Shown here one piece after another: positions 47,660-48,456 of a DNA stretch of 48,456 bases (position 1 is its first letter; every line of letters begins with the position of its first letter). Below the pieces are notes generated by a model, which had not been told where the DNA came from, did no database searches, and was given only the letters and a program-made list of their open reading frames with translations. Location: positions 1 to 48,456 of the forward strand of contig CAIVLG010000230.1 of the NCBI GenBank assembly GCA_903906695.1, given 5' to 3'. Position numbers and translations under genes: made by a program. This stretch comes from an uncultured beta proteobacterium. GTDB lineage: Bacteria > Pseudomonadota > Gammaproteobacteria > Burkholderiales > Burkholderiaceae_C.

Positions 47660-48130
47660 AATTTCTCGCGCACCCCACTCGTCAAAAATGTACGAGTCCG
47701 TAAGCTCGCACGAATTTCGTGCTAGCCTGGGATGACCCAGATTTGGAGCATCGCCAGATTCAACCGGTAACACGATGGGACCGCCTAAATCGGGCTATGG
47801 TCCAAATCTGAACCATCCCCTGTGCCGACGAATTTCGCCGGTACAAGCGGTAGGTGTCCGCAAAGTTGCGGAGTCCCCCCCCAGTCAGGCAGCCACATCG
47901 CGGGTTTTCTGATCCGCAGTGGCTGCGGATCAGTCAACAAGGGGGTGCTCAAACTGCGACCCCCTTCGCGCTTCGTACGGAAGACGCACGAAGGCATGCC
48001 GACACCAAAGGTCGCATTTCAAATTCGACCTTCGCTGTCTTGGCAGGGTCCGCAGCCATTGCGGATCCACCGTGCCGGCCAGCACACAGCCCGCGTTTCA
48101 AACGCGACTTCCCACCACTGGAGGAAGTGT
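47660..48130. repeat. Palindrome-dense non-coding region
   Basis: Within 575 bp without a convincing gene I find a series of hairpin-capable sequences: GCACGAATTTCGTGC (47708), TCCGCAA/TTGCGGA (47857-47872), an 11-3-11 hairpin of CTGATCCGCAG (47909-47933), AAGGGGGT/ACCCCCTT (47939-47966), CTTCGT/ACGAAG (47971-47993), a 25-nt palindrome at 48008-48032, TCCGCA/TGCGGA (48049-48065), CGCGTTTCAAACGCG (48092-48106), ACTTCC/GGAAGT (48107-48128). No U-tracts follow, so not ordinary terminators. Could be an origin, a structured RNA or a recombination site. Confidence 0.65.
47729..47819. repeat. 23-bp inverted repeat, 45-bp interior
   Basis: Arms at 47729-47751 and 47797-47819 agree at 19 of 23 positions when one is reversed; the shared core is CAGATTTGGA. 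Resembles terminal repeats of a small element or a recombinase/repressor double site; no transposase is near. Confidence 0.55.
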
Positions 48131-48189
48131 GCGGCCACCACTGATGGACGGGTTATTTCCAGAACCGGAAAGAACAGCAGCGCACCAGG

Positions 48190-48456
48190 TCAAGCCGTCA
48201 TCGCTTGCCGCGCAGCCTTCGCCAGGAAGCCACTGCGGGTCGCACCACTGGCACGCGCCGCTTCATCAATGTCATGCACCAGACCCTCTGGCAAAGAGAT
48301 ATTGAGCCTCACGGGCTTTTGGCTACTGCGAACGTCCAGGCGGGACACGTCAACATCGACCAGCATCCACATGCCGCCGACAAAGTCGGTATTGGTCGCC
48401 AGTTCCTCAAGCGTCGTGGGCACTGGCAGGTCCATGCCTTCGCCTTCGCACCAGAC
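48190..48456 (-). CDS. HicB-like antitoxin, C-terminal part (start beyond window)
   Basis: Frame stays open to the right edge. Visible: MDLPVPTTLEELATNTDFVG, then RLNISLPEGLVHDIDEAARA and SGATRSGFLAKAARQAM, the HicB-type partner domain with a ribbon-helix-helix end. A HicA toxin, if present, would lie to the right, outside. Confidence 0.7.
   Translation of the reverse strand, partial: VWCEGEGMDLPVPTTLEELATNTDFVGGMWMLVDVDVSRLDVRSSQKPVRLNISLPEGLVHDIDEAARASGATRSGFLAKAARQAMTA

Larger units (their letters stand above)
41108..48456. mobile_element. Left part of an integrated prophage-like or ICE-like element
   Basis: Begins at a tRNA-His 3' fragment (attachment junction), followed by a tyrosine integrase and phage-type replication genes. 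No structural or conjugation genes appear before the right edge, so the element type is open; a satellite or integrative plasmid is possible. The right end is outside the window. Confidence 0.75.

Noticed and set aside
47660-48130. CRISPR or attC-type array in the palindrome region
   Set aside because: The palindromes differ in sequence and spacing; no repeat-spacer pattern, no integron core sites.
47854-48144. 96-codon plus-strand frame in the palindrome region
   Set aside because: No ribosome site, no recognisable sense, composed largely of palindrome sequence.

Overview
The window reads as chromosomal DNA of a betaproteobacterium, most likely Burkholderiales/Comamonadaceae (Rhodoferax- or Polaromonas-like). 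This is an inference from a HoxFUYHW-type NAD-linked hydrogenase, IPTL-CTERM and DUF3494 (ice-binding-like) surface proteins, an NdvB-type glucan synthase, the prophage gene types and the high GC content. No rRNA or complete tRNA is present to fix the taxon.

Region 1 (1-32.1 kb) is almost entirely minus-strand and looks like a stress/envelope/low-oxygen locus. From the left it holds a DUF3494 protein cut by the window edge; a P-type ATPase / HMA2 / DUF5132 operon; a MshEN-like membrane protein; an AI-2E family permease; a CsbD - Cys-repeat protein - DUF1328 - DUF883 - YqjE-like - YqjK-like run; hoxFUYHW; a second DUF3494 protein with an IPTL-CTERM tail; a DUF2384-like gene followed by a NodT-MacA-MacB efflux operon; two BON lipoproteins with tiny membrane proteins; and a 2823-residue cyclic beta-glucan synthase. 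The main discovery is a 17-bp palindromic element, minus-strand consensus GTKCGCnnSCGYACnGA. It occurs seven times, each 60-126 bp upstream of a gene or operon start and always in the same orientation. It ties both DUF3494 genes, the P-ATPase operon, the CsbD operon, both BON genes and the glucan synthase into one candidate regulon. The hox operon instead carries an FNR/ANR-like box.

Region 2 (32.2-40.65 kb) is a sugar-acid utilisation locus. A LacI regulator sits beside a perfect TGAAACCGGTTTCA operator. The operator precedes an eight-gene minus-strand operon: a PAAT-type ABC transporter (two permeases, binding protein, ATPase), a PfkB kinase, a 2-hydroxyacid dehydrogenase, a RraA-like protein and a YhcH-like protein. 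A KDPG aldolase gene converges on it. The enzyme set fits a keto-sugar acid (for example 2-ketogluconate) entering the Entner-Doudoroff pathway, although the transporter family is usually annotated for amino acids.

Region 3 (41.1 kb to the right edge) is the left end of an integrated element. A 50-nt 3' fragment of tRNA-His forms the junction, followed by a tyrosine integrase, small replication-module genes, a gp4/DnaB-like ATPase, a membrane TPR cargo protein, a palindrome-packed non-coding stretch and a HicB-like antitoxin running off the edge. Inside it, a ~970-bp inversion (42,913-43,885) has cut a phage-type replication gene in two. The N-terminal half lies on the minus strand and the C-terminal half on the plus strand, and both break at the same GGT codon, so reversing the segment restores one 226-codon frame.
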